A DNA stretch of 64,000 bases from Marinobacter sp. AC-23 (GTDB lineage Bacteria > Pseudomonadota > Gammaproteobacteria > Pseudomonadales > Oleiphilaceae). Each line of letters starts with the position of its first letter. Position 1 is the stretch's first letter. The position numbers and the translations under genes were made by a program. The notes beneath the pieces were generated by a model that did not search any database, had not been told where the DNA came from, and worked only from the letters and a program-made list of their open reading frames with translations. Of this stretch, positions 18,855 through 28,798 are shown piece by piece. Where the stretch lies: assembly GCF_001858325.1 (NCBI RefSeq), contig NZ_MBPP01000019.1:1-64000 (forward strand). The letters run 5' to 3'.

Positions 18855-19834
18855 CTAGCTGCAGTCCAGAACCAGCTTGCCCCGCACATGCCCACCCTCG
18901 AGAAGTTCGTGGGCCTGCACTACATCATCTAGCCCAAAGGCTTTCTCGATGTGTACCTTCACTTCGCCGTCTTCAATCAGCTCTGCAATTTCATCAAGAT
19001 GGAACACATCAGGCGTACGGTCATACCATGGGCCTTTAAGCTTGAGCTTCGGCGGCACTGACAATCTCGTCGGCTGAAACTGTAGGGATGGTAACCAGCA
19101 TGCCATTCTCGCCCAAGGTGCGCAGGGATCGCTTGCCCGTATCGCCACCAACCAGATCCAGCACAACATCCAGCCCAAAGCACTCATCGGCAAAATCTGT
19201 GGTGTGATAATCAATAACTTCGTGCACACCAAGCTCCGCAAGAAAATCACGGTTGCCGGCGGAGGCCGTCGCAATAACATGGGCGCCCCGGGCCAGTGCA
19301 AACTGCACGGCAAGGTGCCCTACTCCGCCAGCACCAGCGTGCACAAGAATCTTCTGCCCAGGCTCAAGCTCAGCCACTTCAAACAGCGCCTGCCAAGCTG
19401 TGAGAGCAGCTAATGGCAAAGCTCCCGCGGTTACCAGGTCAAGCTCCTCCGGCACCACGGCCAATTCGTCTGCCGTTGCCAAAGCATACTCAGAGTAGCT
19501 CCCGCCATTCAGCGGAAAGCCAACCAACCCCATAACCCGGTCTCCGGGTGCCAACGTGGTTACGCCATCCCCGATGGCCACAACTTCGCCGGCCACATCG
19601 TAGCTGGAGTCCAAGGTAGCGAATTCTCAATCTGCTTCGCTACAAACCCCAAACCTTTGCGGGTTTTCCAATCGATGGGATTAAGCCGGCGCCGTGAACA
19701 CGAATCAGTACCTGTCCAGCTTGGGGCGAAGGCACATCGGCACTTACAACCTGCAGAACATCACGTTCACCAAACTGATGGTAGACCACTTTTTTCATGG
19801 AAAACTCAGAATGCTGATCAAGGGCTGTGTCCAT
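18855..19834 (-). CDS. Zinc-type alcohol dehydrogenase / quinone oxidoreductase-like protein (about four apparent frameshifts)
   Basis: Three consecutive frames reconstruct one NADP-dependent MDR oxidoreductase. The N-terminus is MKKVVYHQFGERDVLQVV. The middle reads SYDVAGEVVAIGDGV...ILVHAGAGGVGHLAVQFALARGA, and the C-terminus ends DVVQAHELLEGGHVRGKLVLDCS. Single missing bases are implied near 19681, 19605, 19040 and 19012; adding four gives 327 residues. No structural zinc cysteine cluster is seen, fitting the zeta-crystallin-like subgroup. CGGAG precedes the ATG at 19834. Four deletions in 1 kb could mean genuine decay here, but all have the same one-base form as elsewhere. Confidence 0.75.
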
Positions 19835-19935
19835 GGGTATCTCCGAGAAAAGAGCTGACGTTAAAGGGCTGTGACGGGATGTTGTGTTACCCCCTCAGAC
19901 TAACAGATGTTGGCAGCAATAGTGACTCAAGCAGG

Positions 19936-20400
19936 CTACAACCCCTTGCCTCCAGTCACGCAGGCCGCTTTCAATATATCGGCAAATTCTTGGGGTGCGC
20001 GCGAGGGACGCTGGGTTTTCAGATCCACACATGCGTGGGTCGACACAGCACGCACCAGAGTTTTACCGTCGACAAGGCGCACCAATTGAAATTGCCGTGC
20101 GGAACGGAAGCGGCCATCAAACCCTGTAAGCCAGGTTCCCATAATTAAACGGTCACCTGGGTTTGCAGAGGCCAGGTAGTCGATCTCTGTGCGGGTGATC
20201 GCCATAGCTTTACCGGTGGCCTCATGCAGCTCCCACGTCATGCCCAGACTCTTAACGTGCGCCCAACTGATGTCTTCCAGCCAGCGCACATAGACCACAT
20301 TATTGGCGTGCCCAAGCTCATCGGTATCCTCTTCACTCACTAGAATTTCAAGAGTGAACGGGTCCGGAAGATCCCATTGCATTGGCTTCTGTTCTGTCAT
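19936..20400 (-). CDS. Acyl-CoA thioesterase, 4HBT hot-dog family
   Basis: A 154-residue hot-dog protein. The motif DTDELGHANNVVYVRWLEDISW resembles the YbgC/4-hydroxybenzoyl-CoA thioesterase catalytic loop, with Asp in the usual position. It would hydrolyse an acyl-CoA; the natural substrate is unknown. Its ATG overlaps the stop of the upstream propeller gene (TAATG), so both are made from one message. Confidence 0.8.
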   Translation of the reverse strand: MTEQKPMQWDLPDPFTLEILVSEEDTDELGHANNVVYVRWLEDISWAHVKSLGMTWELHEATGKAMAITRTEIDYLASANPGDRLIMGTWLTGFDGRFRSARQFQLVRLVDGKTLVRAVSTHACVDLKTQRPSRAPQEFADILKAACVTGGKGL

Positions 20401-21482
20401 TATTGATCCCCAAGGCCCGGAATAGTCTGAAACGACATCCGCCCGATACGGTCGTTATGAAGAGAACCAAAATACAGGTCTTCGCCGTGGGGGTTAACCG
20501 ATGTAATTTCCTGCAAGTGCTTGCCCTGGGTGTCATGAAGACTGGCGATCACAGTGCCGTCATCATCGAATGCCACAACAAGGCCGTATTCCTGAGGCGC
20601 CGGCTGCAGGCTTTGCGGCAACTTGGCCACCAACTCTTTGAGCCAGGGCTTGGGGTGCAAGGCGTCAATACTGGCATTACGGAGTGTGGGGAACGCAACC
20701 CAAAACCGGCCTTGATCATCCACCGCAAGGTTGTCAGGGAACCCGGGCAGGTTGTCTGCGAAAACCTCGGTCTGGTCGGCTTTTGAGCCGTTTATCCAGT
20801 AGCGTAAAATGCGGTATTTCCAGGTTTCGTTAATCAGCACCGAGTCACCGTTTGGCGCCACGGAAACGCCGTTGGCAAAGTGCAGGTCTCCCAGCAAAAC
20901 CTCGGTCTTTCCTGTTTTAGGAGAATAACGTAAGAATCTGCCATGGGGCCGCATTTCCAGAAGATCGAGCTGGTAATCCGGTTGGTAGAAGCGCGAGCTG
21001 GCGTCGGTGAAATAGATCTGACCATCAGGGGCAATATCAACGTCGTCGGTAAACCGGAACGGCGTGCCCTCAGCCTCGCTGGCAAGCACGGCAATCTCGC
21101 CATTCGGCGCGATGGAGAGCAAACCTTTCCAGGCATCGGCGACGATCAGGTTTCCGTTCTGATCAAACACCATGCCCAGCGGCCGGCCCCCGGTAGATAG
21201 CCAGTTTTCAACCTGGCCATCCGGAAACACTCGCACAATGTACCCGTCTTGGGTTCCAGCAAAAACCACGCCTTCAGAGTTAACGGCGGTGTCTTCCGGG
21301 CCATAAACCTGTCCCTTTGCAAGCAGTTCTGCTTCGCGCAAGTGTTCATTTGGCGCCAGCAAGCCAGTCATGGCCTCCGGAGTTGGTGGCTGCCACGCTT
21401 TGGCATCAATAGGAGATGGCGCTAAAACAAAGCCACCCAGCAAAACAACCAGAACCAGGAACCCACCCATCAACCACTTCAT
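20400..21482 (-). CDS. SMP-30/strictosidine-synthase-like six-bladed propeller protein
   Basis: A 360-residue protein with an N-terminal membrane anchor or uncleaved signal (LMGGFLVLVVLLGGFVLAPSP). Repeated propeller strands follow: GPEDTAVNSEGVVFAGT, GRPLGMVFDQNGNLIVADA, FTDDVDIAPDGQIYFTDAS and FANGVSVAPNGDSVLINETW. The fold is shared by gluconolactonases and strictosidine-synthase-like esterases, so a periplasmic lactonase or esterase is plausible. The substrate is not predictable. It is coupled to the thioesterase and follows the YbfF-like hydrolase by 33 bases. Confidence 0.78.
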   Translation of the reverse strand: MKWLMGGFLVLVVLLGGFVLAPSPIDAKAWQPPTPEAMTGLLAPNEHLREAELLAKGQVYGPEDTAVNSEGVVFAGTQDGYIVRVFPDGQVENWLSTGGRPLGMVFDQNGNLIVADAWKGLLSIAPNGEIAVLASEAEGTPFRFTDDVDIAPDGQIYFTDASSRFYQPDYQLDLLEMRPHGRFLRYSPKTGKTEVLLGDLHFANGVSVAPNGDSVLINETWKYRILRYWINGSKADQTEVFADNLPGFPDNLAVDDQGRFWVAFPTLRNASIDALHPKPWLKELVAKLPQSLQPAPQEYGLVVAFDDDGTVIASLHDTQGKHLQEITSVNPHGEDLYFGSLHNDRIGRMSFQTIPGLGDQ

Positions 21483-21515
21483 ACACTCAACCCGTCTGCT
21501 TATTATTTTAAAGGC

Positions 21516-22319
21516 TTAGCCGCCATCCTGGCCTTTCAGAAACTGCTGGCACAACGCCACAAAGGTATCCGTTTTCTCAGCATGCAGCCAATGCCCAGCG
21601 CCTTCTATGATGCGCACCTTAGCTTCCGGGAACAGCCGGTCGATTTCTTCTCGGTGTTTTCCCTGAATATAGGCCGAATCGGCGCCCTTCAAAAACAACA
21701 CCGGCCCCATATAGGGAGTACCGGCTTCTGGCGCGGCCGCCAGATTGGCGTAACAGGCGTCGATCGCCTCTAGGTTAAGCCGCCACCGATATACCGGGCC
21801 GTCTTTTGACTGTTTTTCATTCGGAATCCGTTCAAGGTTCATCAACAAAAACTGCCGAACTCCGGCTGCCTCGACAAACTCAGCCAACTGTTTATCGGCA
21901 TCCCGGCGGGAGCGCACACCTGTAAGATCTACCTGCTTCATGCCTTCAAGGATAGCGTCGTGCCCAGCTTTGTAAGACACCGGCGCAATGTCCGCAACAA
22001 TGAGTTTTTCAACACGCTCCGGTGCTTGTAGCGCAATCTGCATCGCAACCTTGCCGCCCATTGAGTGCCCCAGCAGGCAGGCCTTGTCTATTCCCTGCTC
22101 GTCCATATACGCAAGCACATCCTCCGCCATGGAGGGGTAATCCATTGTCTCTGTATGAAAAGAGCTACCGTGATTACGCAAGTCCAGGGCGTGTACCTGC
22201 CACTGTGTATGAAACTGCCGGGCAATAGCGCCCAGGTTTTCTTGTGCGCCAAACAAGCCGTGCAACAAGATAAGGGGGGCGCCTTCTCCTGTAATTCTGT
22301 GATTCAATATTGCGCTCAT
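21516..22319 (-). CDS. Alpha/beta-hydrolase, YbfF esterase-like
   Basis: An alpha/beta hydrolase of about 267 residues: PLILLHGLFGAQENLGAIARQF (oxyanion), LLGHSMGGKVAMQIAL (nucleophile Ser) and GAGHWLHAEK (catalytic His). This pattern fits the YbfF acyl-CoA/ester hydrolases. The start at 22319 has GGAG 11 bases upstream; in-frame starts at 22367 and 22373 would add 16-18 residues but lack a clear ribosome site. The terminator of the small upstream gene at 22423-22450 means this gene probably has its own promoter. Confidence 0.82.
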   Translation of the reverse strand: MSAILNHRITGEGAPLILLHGLFGAQENLGAIARQFHTQWQVHALDLRNHGSSFHTETMDYPSMAEDVLAYMDEQGIDKACLLGHSMGGKVAMQIALQAPERVEKLIVADIAPVSYKAGHDAILEGMKQVDLTGVRSRRDADKQLAEFVEAAGVRQFLLMNLERIPNEKQSKDGPVYRWRLNLEAIDACYANLAAAPEAGTPYMGPVLFLKGADSAYIQGKHREEIDRLFPEAKVRIIEGAGHWLHAEKTDTFVALCQQFLKGQDGG

Positions 22320-22422
22320 GGGCGGGCCGTCTCCGTTAGGAACTACAATGTTTAGATGCTGATACATTAACATTGCCAGTCGGGCGAGCAAGGGGAGGAA
22401 TGCAGATGGGCGTTTCTTACAG

Positions 22423-22450
22423 GCAAAAAAAACCGGGCAGTGCCCGGTTT
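22423..22450 (-). terminator. Strong rho-independent terminator of the 30-residue peptide gene
   Basis: A perfect 9-bp stem (22430-22438 with 22442-22450) has a three-base loop. On the minus strand it runs into eight U residues (the A tract at 22425-22432). It begins 28 bases after the stop of the small gene at 22479, so it closes a transcript of its own. Confidence 0.9.
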
Positions 22451-22478
22451 GAAGGTCATAGACTTCTTTGCTGAGCAC

Positions 22479-22571
22479 TTAGCAGTAATAAATACCGCGC
22501 AGATATTCTGCAAGTGCCATTACATTTTTACGCTCAAGCTCAGTGCGCGGTACGAAAATATCCTGTGTCAT
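22479..22571 (-). CDS. Novel 30-residue peptide gene
   Basis: A short frame with a complete gene architecture: a perfect AGGAGG (22578-22583), six bases, ATG, 30 codons, TAA and then a strong terminator. The peptide begins MTQDIFVPR, has a charged, probably helical centre (TELERKNVMALAEY) and ends LRGIYYC, with a single terminal cysteine. No signal peptide is visible. It faces an AraC-type regulator across 145 bases that contain a tandem TGTCAA-type repeat. I do not recognise the family. It could be a signalling peptide, a modified peptide precursor or a small regulator. Confidence 0.75.
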   Translation of the reverse strand: MTQDIFVPRTELERKNVMALAEYLRGIYYC

Positions 22572-22645
22572 AAAACACCTCCTGGTGCGTCTTCCATTAC
22601 TTCAACCTGATGGTTAGATGCTATCGTTGTAGAAGACAGAACCCG

Positions 22646-22672
22646 TTGACAGACTGTCCCACTCGTTTGACA
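22646..22672. promoter_or_regulatory. Direct repeat, candidate AraC-family operator
   Basis: TTGACA occurs at 22646-22651 and again at 22667-22672, exactly 21 bases apart. On the other strand these read TGTCAA(A)CG. Repeats two helical turns apart are typical of AraC/XylS binding sites. The pair lies 45-72 bases before the regulator gene and 75-100 before the peptide gene, so it could serve both. Alternatively one copy is a sigma-70 -35 box. Confidence 0.55.
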
Positions 22673-22716
22673 TTTTGTATCAGCATCCATGACAACTCGT
22701 TAATGAGCCGATTAAT

Positions 22717-23766
22717 GTGACCTCTGCGACTACGGACACCAAAAAGACGCCTTTCGTTGCTGCGTCCAGCACGCTGGCACTGGTTCATTACCTGCACCAT
22801 CAGGGTGTTCTGGATAGGCAACGCGTTGAGCAACTTACCGGCCTGGACATTTCAACGCTTGAGGACCCCGATAGACGCGTACCGGCCCACGCGCATTACC
22901 AGCTATGGGATCACGCCGAAAAAGTAACCGGCGACCCAGCGGTAGGTCTGAACGCAGGCCAGGTTATTGATCCAGATAGAATGGGGCTGGTGGGGCACGT
23001 ATTCTTCAATTGCGACACTCTGGGCGAAGCAGTAACCCAGTATGTGCGCTTACACAGCCTGATCAACGAATCGGTGAGCCTGAGTTTTGAGCAGATTGGC
23101 GAACACGCCATTCTAACCTGGCAGGCGGACTCACCACAGCACTACTGCCGTCAGGACATGGACCGCACACTTGCCGCTGCCTTGTGCAGAACCCGACATT
23201 TTATCTATTCCGGAATACACGCTGAGTGGGCAGAAGTTGCTCATACGCGCCCGGATTATGCCGACAAATATGAAAAACTACTGGGAGGGCCGGTGACCTT
23301 TGGCGCGCCTGCCACACGGCTGGCCTTCAACATACGCCACATGAGCCATCCGATTCCACACCGCAACCCTTATGTGTATTCCGCCGTTTTGAAGCAGGTC
23401 AACGGACTGCTGGCGCGCATACAGACACGGCGATCGTTCGGCCGAAAAATCCGCAGATTGATATCGCGTCAGATGTCGACCGACAAAATTGACGCAGACA
23501 CTCTGGCCAAACAGTGCCATATGAGCCGTCAGACGTTGTACCGGAGGCTTAAAAAAGAAGGGCTTGGTTTTCATGAGCTTGTGGAGCAAGTACGTAAGGA
23601 TAAGGCGATGCGCTACGTCGCATCTGATCACTACGCCCTGGGGGAAATCGCCTTTCTTCTGGGATTCTCTGAACTGAGCGCATTCAGCCGCGCGTTCAAA
23701 CGCTGGACCGGCACTGCCCCCGCCCAGTACCGCGCCCAGCACCTCAGCCAGGAAACGGACGAATGA
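22717..23766 (+). CDS. AraC family transcriptional regulator
   Basis: A 349-residue regulator starting at GTG. Residues about 25-220 are the Arabinose_bd-type sensor domain of OruR-like proteins (HAHYQLWDHAEKVTGDPAVGLNAGQ). The C-terminus has two AraC helix-turn-helices, DTLAKQCHMSRQTLYRRLKKEGLGF and LGEIAFLLGFSELSAFSRAFKRWTG. It is divergent from the 30-residue peptide gene and overlaps the cardiolipin synthase gene (ATGA), so it may control either. The inducer is unknown. Confidence 0.9.
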   Translation: MTSATTDTKKTPFVAASSTLALVHYLHHQGVLDRQRVEQLTGLDISTLEDPDRRVPAHAHYQLWDHAEKVTGDPAVGLNAGQVIDPDRMGLVGHVFFNCDTLGEAVTQYVRLHSLINESVSLSFEQIGEHAILTWQADSPQHYCRQDMDRTLAAALCRTRHFIYSGIHAEWAEVAHTRPDYADKYEKLLGGPVTFGAPATRLAFNIRHMSHPIPHRNPYVYSAVLKQVNGLLARIQTRRSFGRKIRRLISRQMSTDKIDADTLAKQCHMSRQTLYRRLKKEGLGFHELVEQVRKDKAMRYVASDHYALGEIAFLLGFSELSAFSRAFKRWTGTAPAQYRAQHLSQETDE

Positions 23767-25195
23767 TGCCAGACACATCGTTACTAGCCATCGCTGTCAG
23801 CCTGCTTTATCTGGGCTCGGCTGCCTGCATTTATCGCATTCTCCTGACCTACCGCACTACCCAAGGCGCCATCGCCTGGATTATCAGTTTGCTCGGCCTG
23901 CCTTATGTTGCCGTGCCGCTGTTCCTGGTCTTCGGCCGCTCACGCTTTGGTGGATATATCAAAGCGCGACGCATGGGGGATCAATCTCTTACGGCCCTCC
24001 TTAACCGCTTTGAACAGCAGACCACATCTCTCTCCATGCCCGACCAACAACAGCTTGATAAAGAGCTTCAGGTTCTTTGCAAGCTCGGGCGCCAGCCTTC
24101 ACCGAGGGCAACAAGTGCACGTTGCTACGGGATGGAGAGGCGACGTTTGACGCTTTGATCAGGGCCATGGAGAACGCAACGTCTTATATCCTTCTTGAGT
24201 TCTACATCATACGTTCAGACAAGATTGGCCAACGCATCAAGACAATTCTTGAGCAAAAGCTCTCAGAAGGTGTGCAGGTATGGTTTCTGTACGATGACGT
24301 AGGCAGCGTCGGGCTGCCCCGGGCCTACCTGACAGAGTTGGCAAAAGCCGGCGCCAAGGTTGCCTCTTTTGGCGATGGCAACATCCGGCGCCGCCGGTTT
24401 CAGATCAACTTCCGCAACCACCGAAAGCTGCTGGTCTGCGACGGCAAGATTGGTTTTGTCGGCGGCATCAATCTGGGCGACGAATACCTGGGCACCGCAA
24501 TAGATCAGGAGCCTTGGCGGGATACCCATTGCCGAATAGAAGGCCCGGCCGTTACAGGGCTCCAGCTTGCCTGGCTGGAAGACTGGAACTGGGCCAGCAA
24601 TCAATTCCCGGACTTGGATTGGGCCCCGAAAGACAAGGTACGAGGTGATGAGCGCGTTCTTGTACTACCAACAGGCCCAGCAGATACCTGGGAAACCTGC
24701 ACACTGTTTTTCCTGAATTGCATCAATAATGCACAGTCCCGCATTTGGATTGCTTCACCGTATTTTGTTCCGGACGTTCAGATTGTGAACGCGCTGCAGT
24801 TGGCGGCACTTCGCGGAGTGGACGTGAGAATCATGATTCCGGAAAAGTCAGACAGTTTGCTTGTTCGCCTTGCCGCGTATTCCTATTTGGTGCAAGCCAG
24901 CCAAGCTGGCATTGGCATTTATCGTTACCAGCCTGGTTTTATGCATCAGAAGGTTGTGTTGGTAGATGATCACTATGCCGCTGTAGGCACTGCAAATCTG
25001 GATAACCGCTCCATGCGCCTGAACTTCGAGATTATCGCGATAGTCACCTCAGAACCTTTTGTTTCCGAAGTGGATACCATGCTTACAGAAGACCTTTCCC
25101 ATTGCCGGAAAATGACGGAGGAGGACTATGAAGGGCGCTCCATTATGTTCCGGCTAACCTGCCGCGCAGTTCGCCTGCTGGCCCCTCTACTGTAA
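23763..25195 (+). CDS. Cardiolipin synthase (apparent frameshift near 24096)
   Basis: Restoring one C at CAGCCTTC gives 477 residues, close to ClsA. Two N-terminal transmembrane helices (LLAIAVSLLYLGSAACIY and AIAWIISLLGLPYVAVPLFLVFG) precede two phospholipase D motifs. These are NFRNHRKLLVCDGKIGFVGG, and MHQKVVLVDDHYAAVGTANLDNRS near the end. It would join two phosphatidylglycerols to make cardiolipin in the inner membrane. The start overlaps the AraC gene by four bases. Everything outside the break is conserved. Confidence 0.9.
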
Positions 25196-25290
25196 TCTAG
25201 CTTCGAGTGCTGTGGCACGCTGGCTCAGCAACCGGTGAATATGCGACTATTCTTCCTCATGCAGTCAACCCAGCCCAGTGAACATCATCC

Positions 25291-25950
25291 ATGAAGGCTT
25301 TCAAACCCAAAGTAACACTGACCGAACAGGTCGCCCGCCATATCGAAAACCTGATTGTTTTCGGCCAGCTTGATTCCGGTGAGCGAATTTACGAAGCCGC
25401 CATGGCGAAGCAAATGGAAGTCAGCAACGGCTCCATTCGGGAAGGCCTTTTGCTTCTCGAAAAGCGCCATTTAGTGAACAACGTTGCCCGCAAAGGCGCA
25501 TTTGTTACCGACCTTGATGATTATTTTGTGCGCAGCCTTTACGAGACACTGGAGCTATATCTCACCCACACAGGCCGCAAACTTGCCAGACAATGGCGGC
25601 CTGAAGATCTGGAGCGACTGGAACACCTGTACCAACAGATGGAAGATCACTTCAATAAAAATGACCTGATGGCGTTTCTGGATCTGGGGATTGAATACAC
25701 CAAGGCTTCCTTGGCCTATGCCGATAATTATTTTATTGTCGCAGCAATCGATGATCTGTGGCCCTCAGCAAGGCGTTGCGCCTTCGTCGCCTTCAAGCGC
25801 GGTGGCAAGCGTGTACTGGAAGACAACTTGGCGCACATGCGGGAGTCCATTGGCGCAATCAGGGACAGGGACGAAGACAAGCTGGCCTCACTTCTGCATC
25901 GCTATGCTATTCAGCAATGCCAGCAAGTACGTGAAGCCGCAACACCCTAA
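25291..25950 (+). CDS. GntR family regulator with FCD domain
   Basis: A 219-residue repressor-type protein. The N-terminal winged helix reads VARHIENLIVFGQLDSGERIYEAAMAKQMEVSNGSIREGLLLLEKRHLV. A helical FCD ligand domain follows (YETLELYLTHTGRK... HMRESIGAIRDRDEDKLASLLHRY). FCD proteins bind small carboxylates; the ligand here is unknown. It stands alone, and its stop overlaps the convergent patatin gene by four bases. Confidence 0.88.
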   Translation: MKAFKPKVTLTEQVARHIENLIVFGQLDSGERIYEAAMAKQMEVSNGSIREGLLLLEKRHLVNNVARKGAFVTDLDDYFVRSLYETLELYLTHTGRKLARQWRPEDLERLEHLYQQMEDHFNKNDLMAFLDLGIEYTKASLAYADNYFIVAAIDDLWPSARRCAFVAFKRGGKRVLEDNLAHMRESIGAIRDRDEDKLASLLHRYAIQQCQQVREAATP

Positions 25951-28182
25951 TAGAACAACTGAGTGAACGAGAAACCAATATTCAAGTAGGCTACCCAGTT
26001 GTCTTGGTTGTTATAGGCAGTTGCAATCTGCACCGGACCCAAAAAAGTATCCAGGCCGGCAAACACACTCCAGGATTTCACGGAGCGATTCCAGCCGGCT
26101 TCACTGAGTGATTCCCAAGCGTTTCCTGCCTCTAACCCCATACCTGCAAACCATGGCGTTATAGGCCCCCCAAATGCCTGGCTGGCATAAACCGACGCCA
26201 TACCCGCACTATTGCCAGTGATCTGACCAGGTGCATACGCAGACAGGCGCCGAAAACCTCCAAGACGAATTGCATTTTCAATCCCCGGTTCGCCCCGGGT
26301 GACGGTATGGGCAAAAAGCAGCCCCGTGAGGGTAAAACCTTTCCAGCTGCCCGTGCCGAGCGCCATTCCGGTTACCGAATCGAAATGCCGGTCAGAACCC
26401 AGGTCTTCTCGCTCGACACGCCCCCGGATTCCGGCAAATGCTCCGCCGCGGGGGAAGAACGCATCATCCAGGGAGTCGTGCACCAATTGCAGATTGACGT
26501 TGCCTGATGCACCGCGTCCTCGGGCACGGCGGCCGCACCAAGCTGCTGGTCCACGGTGGCGTACCCTCGGACATATTCAAACCTCACCTCGGCATTACCG
26601 CCCAACTCCATACCCAAGCCAAGGTCAACCTGGCGGAACGTCACGTCTAGCTCAGCAACACGCTCACCTTCGGTATCATAGAGGCTGAATGTATCTTGTG
26701 AATACTGCGCTCCCGCCACCAAAAACCGCTCGTACCCGTAATCAAGCGGCTGATACCACTGTGTGCGAACACGTGGTTCCGTGCCAAGCTGCACACCCGT
26801 TTGCCACTCGGCGCCCAGTTCATTAAGCTCGGTCATGCGTAGGAAGATGCAAGATTGAAGCGCGTATCACCATCAAAATTATCCTCGTAGTTCAGGCCAA
26901 ATGATAAATAATTAGGCCCCCAACTTTTTTCCTGAACCTCAATGGTGAGCTGCGTTCCATCCTCGGATGGCGTCTGGGAATAGGACACAATTTCGTAATA
27001 ACCAAGCCCGTATATGCGCTTTAGATCTGCTTCCAGTGCGTTCACATCCAGAGGCTCGCCGATTTTTTGTCGTATCCGCTCCCGAAGAAACTCCCGGCCC
27101 AGGCGGCGTTTATGCTTTACCTCAATGCCGGCGACAACACCTGCACTTGGGGTCGCAGCGGCCAACCTTGACCGGTATGCCTGCCAAGCCTCGTTCGCTA
27201 CCGTCAGGGAATTCAGCTCTACCGCATGAGCTCGGGCGCCGCTGGCCCCAAGCTCAAATAATACTGGCGCGTTATAGAAATCTGCAGAGCTTTGGCCTTC
27301 AAGATCCGGCCGGATGAGCACATCCCTGTCGCCGAGCAAATCCAATTGTTGCTCCGTATTACGCCGGGTCATGATCGTAGTCAGCTGGCCGAATATGGAG
27401 AACGCCTCTCGCAGATTATCGGGGCCCAACAATGCGTCGGTAATATCAACCGCAATAATAACGTCGGCCCCCATATCACGGGCGACACTGACCGGCAGGT
27501 TAGCCGCAACTCCGCCATCAACCAGCAAACGGCCATTCAGCTTCACCGGAGCATACACTCCGGGGATACTCATGCTTGCGCGTACGGCGGTCGCAACATT
27601 GCCACTGCCAAGCACCACCAGGCGCCCAGTTTCCAGATCGGTCGCAACCGCGCGAAAGGGGATGGGAAGGCGGTCGAAATCTTCAACCAAGGCAACGTTA
27701 TGGGTGAGTTCGTTTAGAATAAAACCAAGATTCTGACCGGCGATAATGCCGGCACCCAAGTGCAGACCCTCCAGACTAACGCCGAGGCCCGGTGTTACCG
27801 GGTATCTCCACTCGCCCTGCTTGCGGCGCAATGGCTTGTAGGCCCGACCTGGGTCGTCCCGAAAGCTCGACAGCCAGTCCATCTCGATAAACCGGCGCTC
27901 AATCTCCGCGACTGACATGCCAGAAGCATAGAGTGCGGCCACCGCTGAGCCGGCGCTGGTGCCCACCACCATATCCACCGGGATATTCATTTCTTCCAAC
28001 ACCCGAAGCACGCCTACGTGGGCCATACCTTTGGCGCCGCCACCGCTGAGTACAAGCCCCACCCGAGGACGATCCGTTGGAGTATCACTGGCCGCTGCAG
28101 CGAGTGGTATGAAGAATGCTATAGCCAGACAGGCGAGAATTAATACCGAAAGCCGTTTCAAAACCTGATAAACCCCACACAC
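25947..28182 (-). CDS. Patatin-like phospholipase fused to outer-membrane barrel, PlpD type (two apparent frameshifts)
   Basis: About 745 residues after restoring one base near 26840 and one near 26520, matching PlpD-like type Vd proteins. Order: a signal peptide (VLKRLSVLILACLAIAFFIPLAAAA), a patatin domain with GGGAKGMAHVGVLR oxyanion loop, GTSAGS nucleophile and DGGVAANLP Asp, then a POTRA domain (IRQKIGEPLDVNALEADLKRIYGLGYYEIV) and a 16-strand-type barrel ending in aromatic QLFY. The fold predicts a surface-exposed or released lipase. The start (GTG 28182 or TTG 28161) is uncertain because no strong ribosome site is seen. Confidence 0.85.
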
Positions 28183-28189
28183 TCCACGC

Positions 28190-28798
28190 TCACTGTTTTT
28201 TTGACTCGTTATCTGCCAACGAAAGATGCGACACATCCGGCACCACATGCGGTGGCAGGTCGCGCTCGATGCCTATATCACTTCCGGCGGGCGCCAAAGT
28301 CCAGTCATCAAGGTGCTGGAACATAGGTGGCGGTGCTTCCCCTGGCTCTGCGAGCGTTACACCAACGGGGTCAAGCCCAAGCGTTGACCCTGCGAGAATG
28401 TCATCTACCTTATCGCCAGCCACCGTTAAACGATCACCCGGCTCAACTCCCGGTGCGCCGGTGCTGTGTTGCGGATTCGCAGTGGCGGAGACCGGCTTCA
28501 CAGGCTCAGGTATCGCGCTGGCAGGCGTGGCGGCTGGCGCTGGCTTTGTTTGGTTATGGGCCGCATTGCCAGACATGGGCTGAACATAGGCAACCATGCC
28601 GTGCTTTTTCAGCACCGCCCTATACTTTTCTGCCTGCTCTTCATCCAGTTTATTCCGGATCACCACTGGACTACCGCTGAACATGCGCTCAATTTGCTCA
28701 ACACTGGCTTTAAACAGCGCCCGGGCATTGCTCCGTGCTGTTGCCATATCTGTACCTGGGGCACACTCACCCTTGAATACGAGCTGAAACATGGGCAA
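28190..28798 (-). CDS. Uncharacterised protein with Pro/Ala-rich linker
   Basis: A 202-residue protein. The first 75 residues form a compact alpha/beta domain (LVFKGECAPGTDMATARSNARALFKASVEQIERMFSG followed by EEQAEKYRAVLKKHGMVAYV). Its form recalls small ribosomal-L7/L12-type or ClpS-type folds. A low-complexity proline/alanine linker of about 60 residues then leads to an acidic C-terminal part. No signal peptide is visible, so it is probably cytoplasmic. It lies directly upstream of the patatin gene in the same direction. No function is proposed. Confidence 0.6.
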   Translation of the reverse strand: MPMFQLVFKGECAPGTDMATARSNARALFKASVEQIERMFSGSPVVIRNKLDEEQAEKYRAVLKKHGMVAYVQPMSGNAAHNQTKPAPAATPASAIPEPVKPVSATANPQHSTGAPGVEPGDRLTVAGDKVDDILAGSTLGLDPVGVTLAEPGEAPPPMFQHLDDWTLAPAGSDIGIERDLPPHVVPDVSHLSLADNESKKQ

